Of a stretch of 64,000 nt of DNA, positions 53,249 through 62,159 are shown one piece after another. The translations under genes and the position numbers were made by a program. The notes beneath the pieces are model-generated. The model did not search any database and had not been told where the DNA came from. It saw only the letters and a list, made by a program, of their open reading frames with translations. Location of the stretch: positions 124,001 through 188,000 of the forward strand of contig JBIQKZ010000004.1 in the NCBI GenBank assembly GCA_044464765.1, written 5' to 3'. Each line of letters starts with the position of its first letter. Positions within the stretch are counted from its first letter, which is position 1. Source of the DNA: JBIQKZ01 sp044464765. Its GTDB lineage: Bacteria > Pseudomonadota > Gammaproteobacteria > Burkholderiales > Burkholderiaceae_B.

Positions 53249-55141
53249 TCAACTCACAGCACCGGTAAGCTGTTGCCAACGCACAAAATTAACCCAGCGC
53301 CAGAGCTGCCAACTGAACTGCGCTCGTCCTTGTACGATCGCCTCAAAACTCTCTAATAGTGCTTTTCGGTCAAGGAAGCTGATTTCATCACTTTGAGACA
53401 ACCATTCGCGCAAGGTGTCTCCCATTCCCAGTAGCCAGTGCTGCTCTGGCGTAGCAAATCCTATCTTATCCCGCCTGTCCAATATGTAATCGGGCACAAT
53501 TTCCCGCATAGCCGCCCTAAAGACACTTTTAGTTTCGCCTGAACTCGAGATTAAGTAATCTTCGGGCAAAGATAGTAGAAGATCTGCCATTGGCAAGGTC
53601 AAAAACGGCACTCTGCTTTCCACCGAAAAAGCCATGGAGTTTCTGTCTCCATGTCTAAGTAGACCCGGCAACCCACGATACTGTAGGCTCCGACTAAGAG
53701 CTTCGGTAACTCGCCGTGTTCTATATTCACTATCTAAAGGGGGCCTCTGCTCGGAGAAGTTGATGCCAGCCTCTTGCATAAGATCGGTACGTAGCCAGCG
53801 AGGCGCAAAATCACGTCCCAACCTTCTCCTGGCTGCAGCGTATAAGCCATTGGGCAATTTTATTTTCCCCAACTCCATCCATGCCAGCTTATAAGACCGG
53901 CCTGGCCATTTCGACCACTGAGCTGCAAACTTCTGAGCTGCCCAGGGGCGGCCTTCCTCTAACAGGCTTAACAATCTATGCCCGGGATATCCACTATAGC
54001 CAGCTAACAATTCGTCAGCACCTTGCCCATCGAGAGTAACCGTTACGCCCGATTGACGAGCCAGCTGAAAAACACGATATTGTGCGTAGATACTAGTGCT
54101 ACCAAAAGGCTCCCCTTGGGCAAGGATCATGCTATCCAGATCCCTTAAAAGCTCTTCCCCTGTAGCCGTTACTTTGTGGACCTTGCAACTCATATCGAGC
54201 ACCACTTTATCTACCCACTGCTCCTCTGATATCCGCTTATCCGGTGCTATATAGCTAAAGGCGTTTATATCCATAGTAGGTTCGACGTAGCGCATCGCAC
54301 AAACTGTTGCCGATGAGTCGATACCCCCCGAAAGAGCAACACCAAGCGCTACATCACTTCTTAAATGCAAACGTATATTCTTTAAAAATTGATCACGCAC
54401 AGCCTCTACTGCTTGATCAAAAGTTAAAGGCGCTAATGGGGAACGCCGCTGCGGCCACCAACATTCCGGCTGCCCTACTTTTCCCGTCGCTAGGTCGACC
54501 TCTAGCCAATGGCCTGGCATTAGATGGTTTACACCATAAATAAAAGTGTCCTCATTACTATCGTAATCGCCGTGCACGAGGTAGTCGTAACTGCGTTGCC
54601 AATTTATTCTTGGGGTTTCGCCACGCAACGTAAGTAAGGCCGACTGCTCGGACGCAAATAAAAAACTGAGAGGACCCTGAGTGTAGAAAAATGGCTTGAT
54701 GCCAAAGGCGTCCCTGGCACACGTTAGGGTACCAGCCGACTTATCCAAGACGACAAACGCAAACATCCCCTCGAACTTGGACAGACACTCTTCACGCCAA
54801 TGCATCCAGGCGGTTAAAAGAACTTCTGTATCGGAATCCGAACGGAAAGTGTGCCCTAAGGCACGCAGCTCCGACCGAAGTTCCCGGTAGTTATATATCT
54901 CGCCATTGAACACAACAACATAGCGACCACAGGCGGAGAGCATCGGCTGATGTCCAGCAGACGTTAAATCAATAATGGACAGTCGCGTCTGACCAAGCAG
55001 AACCACACCATTCTTTTCAGATGAAATCTCATAGCCATCGTCATCTGGCCCCCGGTGCTTCAACTGAAGCAAAGCTCTTTTCGCTTTACCTTCAAGATCA
55101 GCCGGTGCAGTGCCCCACCAACCCCCAACTATCCCGCACAT
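53249..55141 (-). CDS. Glutamine-dependent amidotransferase of the AsnB family (WbmE-like)
   Basis: 630 residues. The start MCGIVGG places the catalytic Cys at position 2, so ATG 55141 is the real start although the frame is open 27 bases more. The glutaminase domain runs to ~210 (LKHRGPDDDG, VFNGEIYNYRELR), then the synthetase domain with the ATP loop ALSGGIDSSAT near 275. In O-antigen loci, and in Bordetella wbm in particular, such enzymes are thought to turn uronic acids into uronamides. With wlbA-C next to it, amidation of a diacetamido-uronic acid is a reasonable inference; ordinary asparagine synthesis cannot be excluded. Confidence 0.85.
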   Translation of the reverse strand: MCGIVGGWWGTAPADLEGKAKRALLQLKHRGPDDDGYEISSEKNGVVLLGQTRLSIIDLTSAGHQPMLSACGRYVVVFNGEIYNYRELRSELRALGHTFRSDSDTEVLLTAWMHWREECLSKFEGMFAFVVLDKSAGTLTCARDAFGIKPFFYTQGPLSFLFASEQSALLTLRGETPRINWQRSYDYLVHGDYDSNEDTFIYGVNHLMPGHWLEVDLATGKVGQPECWWPQRRSPLAPLTFDQAVEAVRDQFLKNIRLHLRSDVALGVALSGGIDSSATVCAMRYVEPTMDINAFSYIAPDKRISEEQWVDKVVLDMSCKVHKVTATGEELLRDLDSMILAQGEPFGSTSIYAQYRVFQLARQSGVTVTLDGQGADELLAGYSGYPGHRLLSLLEEGRPWAAQKFAAQWSKWPGRSYKLAWMELGKIKLPNGLYAAARRRLGRDFAPRWLRTDLMQEAGINFSEQRPPLDSEYRTRRVTEALSRSLQYRGLPGLLRHGDRNSMAFSVESRVPFLTLPMADLLLSLPEDYLISSSGETKSVFRAAMREIVPDYILDRRDKIGFATPEQHWLLGMGDTLREWLSQSDEISFLDRKALLESFEAIVQGRAQFSWQLWRWVNFVRWQQLTGAVS

Positions 55142-55177
55142 AAGCAATCCAAATGTATACCGCACCACTTCCGGGTA

Positions 55178-56305
55178 CTAAAAAACACGAACAGCTCCTG
55201 TTTGCTCCACCACACGAGTGGTCTGAGATTTGAAAGCATCTGCGATTATTTGTATTTGCTGATCTGATAAGTATGGATGCATAGGCAGGCTTAACACTCG
55301 CTCCGCCACGGCGTCCCCGATCAATAGAGTCGCTTCTGGATCAGCGACGGCCGGCTGCTTATTAAGCGGGATAGGGTAGTGAACGGCCGTGGGAATACCG
55401 ATATTCTGTAGTATTGCCTGCAAAGCCCCACGCTCATGAGTTTGAATGGTGAATTGAGCATATGCACTTATATTATGCTCTTCAATGTAGGGGATACTTA
55501 CAATCCCAGCTTGCGCTAAAAAAAGGCCATACTTAGCCGCCACTTGCTGGCGCAGCATGATCTCCTCAGAAAGAATTTCAAGCTTAGGTAATAAAATAGC
55601 CGCTTGCAAGGTATCCAACCTGCTGTTTACCCCCACCCGTATATGGTGATACCGCCGGTCTTGCCCGTGCCGCGCAATCTGGCGTAGCACAACCGCCAAC
55701 TCATCGTCATTGGTAAAGATTGCACCGCCGTCCCCATAGCATCCCAAGGGTTTACTCGGAAAAAAGCTGGTACACGCCACGGTGCTTAAGTTACCCGAAT
55801 GCCGGCCTTTATAGGTGGCGCCAAAACTTTGGGCCGCATCTTCAATTACCGGGATTCCATGCTTAGCTGCAATCGCGTTAATGGCATCAAAGTCCGCGCA
55901 TTGCCCGTACAGTGATACTGGAATAATTGCCTTGGTACGCGGCGTAATGGCCGCTTCCAGCAGCGCAGGATCCAGGTTATAAGTTCGCGGATCAATATCC
56001 ACATACACGGGTTTGGCGCCAAGCACAGCAACTGTTTCCGCCGTGGCAATATAGGTAAACCCCGGGGTAATCACTTCGTCGCCAGGCCCAATACCAAAGG
56101 CCATTTGTGCAATTTGCAATGCATCGGTGCCGTTGGCACAGGTTATGCAATGCTTCACGCCAATAAATGCGGCCAGCTTTTCTTCTAGCTCGGCCACTTC
56201 GGGCCCGAGTATATATTTTCCATGGGCCAATACCCGCTGAATGCCCGCGTCGATCTTGTCTTTGATACGTGCTTGTTGGGCTTTGAGGTCGACAAATTCG
56301 ATCAT
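55178..56305 (-). CDS. wlbC: UDP-3-keto-GlcNAcA aminotransferase (WlbC/WbpE)
   Basis: 375 residues, DegT family. PLP Lys in TSFFPSKPLGCYGDGGA near residue 185; TPGFTYIATAETVAVLGAKPV and IEDAAQSFGATYKGR are as in WbpE/WlbC. It places an amino group at C3 of the oxidised uronic acid. It follows wlbB by two bases. Codon use and GC content of wlbA-wlbC are closer to the flanking genome than those of the AT-rich middle of the locus. Confidence 0.92.
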   Translation of the reverse strand: MIEFVDLKAQQARIKDKIDAGIQRVLAHGKYILGPEVAELEEKLAAFIGVKHCITCANGTDALQIAQMAFGIGPGDEVITPGFTYIATAETVAVLGAKPVYVDIDPRTYNLDPALLEAAITPRTKAIIPVSLYGQCADFDAINAIAAKHGIPVIEDAAQSFGATYKGRHSGNLSTVACTSFFPSKPLGCYGDGGAIFTNDDELAVVLRQIARHGQDRRYHHIRVGVNSRLDTLQAAILLPKLEILSEEIMLRQQVAAKYGLFLAQAGIVSIPYIEEHNISAYAQFTIQTHERGALQAILQNIGIPTAVHYPIPLNKQPAVADPEATLLIGDAVAERVLSLPMHPYLSDQQIQIIADAFKSQTTRVVEQTGAVRVF

Positions 56306-56307
56306 GT

Positions 56308-56889
56308 TTACGCCGTATGTTTCGTTAAAGTAGTGCCGTCAAGCTGGTAAACGGCGCCGGTATGCTGGCACACAGCTTTTCCTTGACCGTGCAACGGTAT
56401 TTGCAGCTGCTCGCCAAATTCGCTCATCCAACCGATTTGCTTGGCGGGCACACCCACCATCAAGGCGTAAGCAGGAACATCTTTATTGATGACAGCCCCC
56501 GCGCCCACAAACGCAAACTCGCCTACCGTCACCCCGCACACAATGGTGCAATTAGCGCCCAAAGTGGCTCCTTTTTTTATCAAGGTGTCACGATATTCAT
56601 TCTTGCGTTCGACTAAAGAGCGGGGATTATAGACGTTGGTAAACACCATGCTGGGGCCACAGAACACGCCCTCTTCCAGGGTCACGTTATCGTATATCGA
56701 TACGTTGTTCTGTATTTTGCAATGGTCACCGATAACCACCTTGTTACCCACGAACACGTTCTGTCCCATGGACACACCCCGCCCAATTACTGCGCCGCCG
56801 CAAATGTGCACAAAATGCCACACACGTGAGCCTTCGCCGATTTGCGCGCCCTCATCCACAATCGCGCTAGGATGCTGGTAGTGCGTCAT
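56308..56889 (-). CDS. wlbB: UDP-3-amino-GlcNAcA 3-N-acetyltransferase (WlbB/WbpD)
   Basis: 193 residues of left-handed beta-helix: HPSAIVDEGAQIGEGSRVWHF, HICGGAVIGRGVSMGQNVFVG, MVFTNVYNPRS and INKDVPAYALMVGVPAKQIG. These match WbpD/WlbB, which acetylates the C3 amine. The ATG shares an A with the wlbA stop (TAATG), so the two are coupled. Confidence 0.92.
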   Translation of the reverse strand: MTHYQHPSAIVDEGAQIGEGSRVWHFVHICGGAVIGRGVSMGQNVFVGNKVVIGDHCKIQNNVSIYDNVTLEEGVFCGPSMVFTNVYNPRSLVERKNEYRDTLIKKGATLGANCTIVCGVTVGEFAFVGAGAVINKDVPAYALMVGVPAKQIGWMSEFGEQLQIPLHGQGKAVCQHTGAVYQLDGTTLTKHTA

Positions 56890-57830
56890 TATTTCAGGAA
56901 GGGGTGGTAGTCGCCTGTCAATGGCGCCAACTCTGCGTTTCGGATCGCCGCCACGGTCGTAATGGCCGTACGATTCTCTTCCAGGCCAAAACCACGGCCC
57001 GCCAGAATTTCTTCGTAACTGCGATTGTGCAAGTCCGTAAAGCCACCCGAGAACTCAATCTCTTCGCCATCAACCGTAATCGAGCGGTAGGTCCGCTGCC
57101 CAGCGGCGCGTTGCGCTTCAGGGACATTTTCCACGTCAACGGACAGGAACCAACGCACACGAGCATTCTCATACTCAAGGTAGCCGGCAGCCTTGGTGTC
57201 TGACGAGTGATGAACAATATTGTTCTGCAAATCGCCAAATATGAAATGCAACATATCGAAAAAGTGAACACCGATATTGGTCGCAATGCCGCCAGATTTC
57301 TTCAGGTCGCCCTTCCAGGACTGCAAATACCAGTGCCCGCGGGATGTAATGTACGTCAAATCAACTTCGTGCTTGGTGTCTTTCTTTTGGCTTTGCACTT
57401 TCTCGCGCAACGCCACGATGGACGGGTGAACACGCAGTTGCAAAATTGTATTGACCTTACGGCCCGTATCACGCTCGATATCCTGCAAACCATCGATATT
57501 CCATGGGTTCAAAACCAAGGGCTTTTCACAGATGGCATCGGCGTCGGAGCGCAAGGCAAAACGCATGTGGGAATCATGTAGGTAGTTGGGAGAGCAAATC
57601 GAAACGTAGTCGATTTGACTTCCGTTATCCGCCCTGCGTGCCTTATCGATATGCCGATCAAATCGCTCAAACTCGGTGAAGAACTCCGCCTCTGGGAAAT
57701 GACTATCGATAATGCCGACCGAATCGTTCGGATCCAGTGCCGCGACCAGATTATTCCCGGTAGCCTTAATGGCCTGCATATGACGCGGAGCAATGTAGCC
57801 AGCGGCTCCGATAAGGGCGAAGTTTTTCAT
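56889..57830 (-). CDS. wlbA: UDP-GlcNAcA 3-dehydrogenase (WlbA/WbpB)
   Basis: 313 residues of the GFO/IDH/MocA family. NAD fold at the start (ALIGAAGYIAPRHMQAI), CSPNYLHDSHMRFAL, and CEKPLVLN with the catalytic Lys near residue 100; GGIATNIGVHFFDML carries the active-site His. It oxidises C3 of UDP-GlcNAcA, starting the WlbA-C-B branch to UDP-GlcNAc(3NAc)A. The UDP-GlcNAc 6-dehydrogenase that supplies the substrate is not in the window. Confidence 0.93.
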   Translation of the reverse strand: MKNFALIGAAGYIAPRHMQAIKATGNNLVAALDPNDSVGIIDSHFPEAEFFTEFERFDRHIDKARRADNGSQIDYVSICSPNYLHDSHMRFALRSDADAICEKPLVLNPWNIDGLQDIERDTGRKVNTILQLRVHPSIVALREKVQSQKKDTKHEVDLTYITSRGHWYLQSWKGDLKKSGGIATNIGVHFFDMLHFIFGDLQNNIVHHSSDTKAAGYLEYENARVRWFLSVDVENVPEAQRAAGQRTYRSITVDGEEIEFSGGFTDLHNRSYEEILAGRGFGLEENRTAITTVAAIRNAELAPLTGDYHPFLK

Positions 57831-57855
57831 GTTGGTTGAGGGATTCTTAAAGTGG

Positions 57856-58203
57856 TTATTGAATAGTTTTGTCGACTGTAGGCGGCGAACCGACTTCTTC
57901 TCGCAATATCTCGATTTCGGCTTTCAGGTTCTCGTACTCTTGGATTTTATACTTCAAGAATCGGAAAGTAAGGTCCACTTTGGCTGCGATACCACTGGGC
58001 GTCAGTAAGTACGCGTACGCCAATTTATTATGGCTGTTGTGGAAATTCTGCATTTTGATCAGCCCTTTATCCAATAACTGCTTTATGCAGTAGTTGGTTT
58101 TGCCCAGGCTAATATCCAGTTCGCGTGCAAGCTCACGCTGACTCATACCGGGGTTAGATTCCAGTACTCGCAATAGCTTTAGATGATGCTCGTTAGGCGA
58201 CAA
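57856..58203 (-). CDS. MarR-type EPS-associated transcriptional regulator
   Basis: 115 residues: a winged helix with LRVLESNPGMSQRELARELD and ISLGKTNYCIKQLLDKGLI, a conserved NFHNSHNKLAYAYLLTPSGI strand region, and a C-terminal coiled coil (EYENLKAEIEILREEV). It matches the small regulators at the head of polysaccharide loci in many Proteobacteria. I choose TTG 58203 (giving MSPNEHHLKLL, the family-like start). The frame is open to 58254, but the extra part contains the inverted repeat that looks like an operator. It lies 25 bases before wlbA and probably controls the locus. Confidence 0.8.
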   Translation of the reverse strand: MSPNEHHLKLLRVLESNPGMSQRELARELDISLGKTNYCIKQLLDKGLIKMQNFHNSHNKLAYAYLLTPSGIAAKVDLTFRFLKYKIQEYENLKAEIEILREEVGSPPTVDKTIQ

Positions 58204-58231
58204 TTTGTGCTTCACAACTAGATGAAGGGGG

Positions 58232-58254
58232 GTGCGTTCAGCAATTGAACGCAC
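58232..58254. promoter_or_regulatory. Inverted repeat at the head of the O-antigen locus
   Basis: Perfect nine-base arms GTGCGTTCA (58232-58240) and TGAACGCAC (58246-58254) around five bases. It lies just upstream of the MarR-type gene and directly after a TACATT-like -10 on the minus strand. Candidate operator for that regulator; a stem in the leader RNA is the alternative. Confidence 0.6.
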
Positions 58255-58280
58255 AATGTATCATGAAAGCTAGTTTTCTA

Positions 58281-60125
58281 TCACCGAATTAACCCTTCAC
58301 ACCGCTTTTCTAGCCAGGGTGCCGGCTGCATAGGCTTGTAGGCATTCTGGGTGCGCACTTGCTGGAACCCCCCAGCCCCCGGGGAGGTTTGCCACGAACC
58401 AACTAGTGTGTAATCTTGAATATCAGCACCAAATGCCTGCAATACCTCGGTCGAAATACTTATTGGCCCGTCAGGCTCAACAAGCAACCAAGCCTCCGCG
58501 AGCACCGAGCAATCCACTCGGCGTAAAGACTCTGTCACAAATTGATCACTTCCAGGATACCCCCCCAGCATCCAGGGTTGCCCAACACTTTTCGCCCCAA
58601 AGAGATGCAACAACCCTGGCGACTGTCCTGTTAAGTCGATCATGGGAGTGCCCCGAATAAAACCCGCACTCTTAACCGCTTCCTGCGCCGCTTGTAGATA
58701 CTTTCCGTAAGCCTCCTCAACGATAACGCTTGAGCCGCCATTTCCTATAGAAAGCGAATAGTCGTTCAGAAATAATGGCTGAGGCTGTCGATACGGTTTC
58801 TCCAAGCTAGTGTGTAGACTGAGCGTGACAAATACTTGGGTAGCTATCGCCATTACTAACAAAGCTGCAACGTTTTGCCGCCGCCGTATCGTTATAGACA
58901 TCGCAGCCAACCCTGTCATTACCCAAAAAACAGATGCGGCCTCCATAGCCTGCCAATACATATTGCCTGTTCCAAAAACATAAGCAAATGGCAAAACAGC
59001 AAGAAAAACAGCTAATAAACAAGCCCGCCAAAGTTCCAAACCTCTTCCCCAACAAGGCAAAAGAACTATGGCGTATAGGACACCGGCCAAGGGAATAGCC
59101 AGAATCAGCAGATGCTGAAATTGACCGATGTTTATATGTAACGACGGGCTATAGAAAATAACTGCAAAAATCAATGCCATTGCAGCAACCACTACGACAA
59201 GCGACACAAGTGTAGGCACCTTATAGCGCGTACTGGCACAAAAACACCACAACCAAAGAAACATAGTCAGCCCGAACCACCACTGCCTCTCAGCATTATT
59301 TAGTGGCCACGCCTCTAGTCGCCAAATTCCGGCCGCTGTATGACCTCCGCCCAACAACTGAGACATAAACATCCCCCGCCGTATGCGCTCTACCGATTCA
59401 AACGTTCCTCCATCAACAACATAGCTGCTGGCTAAAAGTAAAATCGCAGTCAACGCAAGCAATCCAAGCACCAATCGCACCCGCATCACTCCACCAAGTA
59501 ACAAGTAGGCGGTCACACAAACAGCAAGGACAGCAGCAGTAGTTGGCTTAGCCATAAAAGCTAACCACGCTCCCACGCCAATTAGTATCCAGCCAAGTAC
59601 GCTTAAACGAGTAAAATCGGCTTTCGCTAAGCATAGCCCGATGGCAGCTAGCAGCAACGACTGAGTCGCCAAGGTGTTATAGCTAGGAGTCGGCAGCCAA
59701 CTGCCTGCGATCACTAGAGCTAATAAGGCAGCGCTTCCATACCCAGCGGCTACGACCAACCGCCCCCACCCTGGGCGTGGGAATAAAGGGGTAAGTCGCT
59801 CCATCAAGGCATACGCCAACCCTACTCCTAGACCATAAGTCAATAGGACATTAATTTGCCGGAGGCGGACTAAATCTTCGCCAGCAAGCAAGTACAGCGG
59901 ACGATAAATAAAGCCGAATTGACTTATAAATGAACTGAAGCCGAAAGTCTGAGTCAGCCAAGTTAGATAAAAGCCTTCGTCGGTGATGTCCAGGCCGTAG
60001 TGACTAAAATACAATGCCCACCCTACCAAGCCGACCGATGCAAGACCAGATAACACCAACAGAGTTCGATCAACTACACAACAAAAGCAAGGCACCGCAC
60101 GTTCTTCGTCTCTAAACGAAACCAT
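58281..60125 (-). CDS. Large GT-C-type membrane glycosyltransferase-like protein
   Basis: 614 residues. About eleven or twelve membrane helices to ~residue 425, then a periplasmic C-terminal domain of ~190 residues. The first loop has DITDEGFYLTW, an acidic D-x-x-D-E pattern such as GT-C enzymes use to bind a polyprenyl-phosphate sugar. No closer family is recognised. Divergent from a GtrB-like transferase that would make the lipid-linked donor, so it may add a side sugar to the O-chain, like the serotype-converting Gtr proteins. That role is inference. Confidence 0.7.
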   Translation of the reverse strand: MVSFRDEERAVPCFCCVVDRTLLVLSGLASVGLVGWALYFSHYGLDITDEGFYLTWLTQTFGFSSFISQFGFIYRPLYLLAGEDLVRLRQINVLLTYGLGVGLAYALMERLTPLFPRPGWGRLVVAAGYGSAALLALVIAGSWLPTPSYNTLATQSLLLAAIGLCLAKADFTRLSVLGWILIGVGAWLAFMAKPTTAAVLAVCVTAYLLLGGVMRVRLVLGLLALTAILLLASSYVVDGGTFESVERIRRGMFMSQLLGGGHTAAGIWRLEAWPLNNAERQWWFGLTMFLWLWCFCASTRYKVPTLVSLVVVVAAMALIFAVIFYSPSLHINIGQFQHLLILAIPLAGVLYAIVLLPCWGRGLELWRACLLAVFLAVLPFAYVFGTGNMYWQAMEAASVFWVMTGLAAMSITIRRRQNVAALLVMAIATQVFVTLSLHTSLEKPYRQPQPLFLNDYSLSIGNGGSSVIVEEAYGKYLQAAQEAVKSAGFIRGTPMIDLTGQSPGLLHLFGAKSVGQPWMLGGYPGSDQFVTESLRRVDCSVLAEAWLLVEPDGPISISTEVLQAFGADIQDYTLVGSWQTSPGAGGFQQVRTQNAYKPMQPAPWLEKRCEGLIR

Positions 60126-60216
60126 AGCTAATCCACCACATAAAAATAACGCACCCGCCTATCTTCTCGGAGATGCCATCTATTTACCTCTTGCTCCCTG
60201 CCGGGAGACACGCAAG

Positions 60217-60238
60217 AATAGGAACAAAAATTCCTATT
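60217..60238. promoter_or_regulatory. Inverted repeat in the divergent GT-C/GtrB region
   Basis: Perfect eight-base arms AATAGGAA (60217-60224) and TTCCTATT (60231-60238) around CAAAAA, midway between two divergent starts (60125 and 60298). A regulator acting on both genes could bind here. No strong promoter consensus is visible near it. Confidence 0.45.
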
Positions 60239-60297
60239 AATCCTCTCGTGCTTTAATAACATTCATAGTCGTAATTATTGCGGTCTAGAGAAAACCA

Positions 60298-61242
60298 ATG
60301 GAAAAACACCATCCCAACATCTCGGTTGTTGTGCCCGTTTTTAATAGTGAAAAATCATTAGCGAAATTCTACGCCCGTACATCTGAAACACTTGAGTCAG
60401 TTTCCACAGACTGGGAAATTATATTCGTAGACGACGGCAGTACAGATAGCTCCTGGAATGAGCTATTAACACTCCGTAAGAACGACCAATCAGTAAAAAT
60501 CATCCGTTTGGCACGTAATCACGGCCAACAGCATGCCACGCTTTGCGGAATTGGCTATGCGCAAAAGGACTACATCATAACGATTGACGATGACTTGCAA
60601 TGCTTCCCTGAAGACATACCATTATTTATCGCTGAGCTGACCGAGGGAAAGGATGTGGTCATCGGCCACATCCTTGCAAAGCAGCATTCACTGTGGAGAA
60701 ATATTTGTTCAAATATAAATGGAGCTCTCGCTGGCAAGGTAATTGGCAAGCCGCAGCATTTATCTTTATCCAGCTACAGGGGCTTTTCCAAGAAAATAGC
60801 TCAAAAACTCATCAAATATAAGGGTGCTCATCCGCATATCGCTGCACTATTATTAAAACTTACTCCTCCGAGCGGCATTTGCAACGTTAGGGTACGTCAT
60901 GCCCCACGTAGTGATGGAAAAGCAAGTACCTATTCATTAGTCAAGTTAACCAGAGCTTTCTCGTATTTGTTGATTAACCACTCTCTTCTCCCATTGCGGT
61001 TTATGATTGGTTGGGGCGTAACGATCAGCATCTTAAGCGTTGCATTCGCCATATGGGTACTGGTCCGTGCCCTAATGCTTGACGCTGCGGCGTCTGGATG
61101 GGCTTCTCTTGCCGTCCTGATTTCTTTTTTAGCTGGCAATATTCTTTTATCACTAGGAATCGTTGGCGAGTATCTGGGCCGCCTAGTAGAGGAGTCCAGT
61201 AATATCTCTCAGTTCTCCATCTACGAAGAACACGTCTCATGA
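60298..61242 (+). CDS. GtrB/DPM1-like polyprenyl-phosphate glycosyltransferase (GT2)
   Basis: 314 residues. GT2 catalytic domain with VVPVFNSEKSL, FVDDGSTDSSW (DDGS) and ITIDDDLQCFPEDI (DDD), then two C-terminal membrane helices at ~235-255 and ~270-290. This is the build of GtrB and ArnC, which load a sugar on undecaprenyl phosphate for periplasmic transfer. First gene of a five-gene operon; its stop overlaps the next start (ATGA). The donor sugar is unknown. Confidence 0.87.
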   Translation: MEKHHPNISVVVPVFNSEKSLAKFYARTSETLESVSTDWEIIFVDDGSTDSSWNELLTLRKNDQSVKIIRLARNHGQQHATLCGIGYAQKDYIITIDDDLQCFPEDIPLFIAELTEGKDVVIGHILAKQHSLWRNICSNINGALAGKVIGKPQHLSLSSYRGFSKKIAQKLIKYKGAHPHIAALLLKLTPPSGICNVRVRHAPRSDGKASTYSLVKLTRAFSYLLINHSLLPLRFMIGWGVTISILSVAFAIWVLVRALMLDAAASGWASLAVLISFLAGNILLSLGIVGEYLGRLVEESSNISQFSIYEEHVS

Positions 61243-62159
61243 ATCACGACTCTGACCCGGCCCTACCCACGCTTCATGTCTCCGATTACTTTGAGCGGAA
61301 ACTCATCATACGCGACGGAACCTTTTGCCGTCTTGATGAAGCTGAAGCCATCCAGCAAGGAGCGATGGCGTATTGTCAGAACCTGTATTACTTGCAGAAA
61401 GCCATAACAAATCTTAATGTCTCAGCGGTGCTGACAACACCCGAACTGGCGCAAGACCTAACCACTACGGATAAAGCCGTTGTTGCTTGCGTTGATCCAA
61501 GATTTGCATTCTTTGAGCTATACAATGCGCTCTACGGTGCCAGCGTGAACGCCTCGAGCCCTAATCCGAGCATTGGCAGAGACTGTCGCATACACAGCAG
61601 TGCCCATCTAGGCTCCAATGTCACTCTCGGAGATCGTGTAGAGCTTGCCGCGAATGTCGTAGTGGAAAATTTTTCGATTATTGCAAACGATGTTTATATT
61701 GGGCCAAACGCAGTAATAGGCGCAGAAGGCTTAATTACCCTGCGCCACCACGACGGTCGTCTTTTAACCGTGAAGCATGCTGGCGGCGTCCAAATTGACG
61801 AAGGAACCCAAGTCCTTGCGGGCGCGGTTATCGCCAAGTCTCTTTTTAGCAAACCTACCCACATAGGCAAAAATTGCCAAGTGGGCATTCTGGCAAACAT
61901 AGGCCATGGCGCCTCCGTGGGTAACAATTCCGTGATTTCTGGCAATACAGTAATAGCTGGCCGAACGAGAATTGGGCAAAACGTCTGGATTGGCGCGTCT
62001 GTTTCTATCGCTCAGGGCTTATCAGTCGGACACCATGCACAAATCAAAATGGGGTCAGTTGTGGTAGGTAACGTTGATGACGCTAGTATTGTTTCTGGTA
62101 ACTTTGCTTTATCCCATAAGGCCAATATGAAAGACTTTTTACGAAAGCAGCGAACATGA
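61239..62159 (+). CDS. LpxD-like left-handed beta-helix acyltransferase
   Basis: 306 residues. An N-terminal domain (to ~105) like the uridine-binding part of LpxD (VACVDPRFAFFELYNAL near 85), then ~25 hexapeptide repeats (PSIGRDCRIHSSAHLGSNVTLG region) and a His-containing GILANIGHGASVG near residue 225, placed like the catalytic His of LpxD. LpxD moves a 3-hydroxyacyl chain from ACP to UDP-glucosamine. Because a private ACP and ketoacyl synthase gene follow, this protein probably puts a special acyl group on a sugar nucleotide or lipid-linked sugar. It is coupled on both sides by ATGA overlaps. Confidence 0.8.
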   Translation: MNHDSDPALPTLHVSDYFERKLIIRDGTFCRLDEAEAIQQGAMAYCQNLYYLQKAITNLNVSAVLTTPELAQDLTTTDKAVVACVDPRFAFFELYNALYGASVNASSPNPSIGRDCRIHSSAHLGSNVTLGDRVELAANVVVENFSIIANDVYIGPNAVIGAEGLITLRHHDGRLLTVKHAGGVQIDEGTQVLAGAVIAKSLFSKPTHIGKNCQVGILANIGHGASVGNNSVISGNTVIAGRTRIGQNVWIGASVSIAQGLSVGHHAQIKMGSVVVGNVDDASIVSGNFALSHKANMKDFLRKQRT

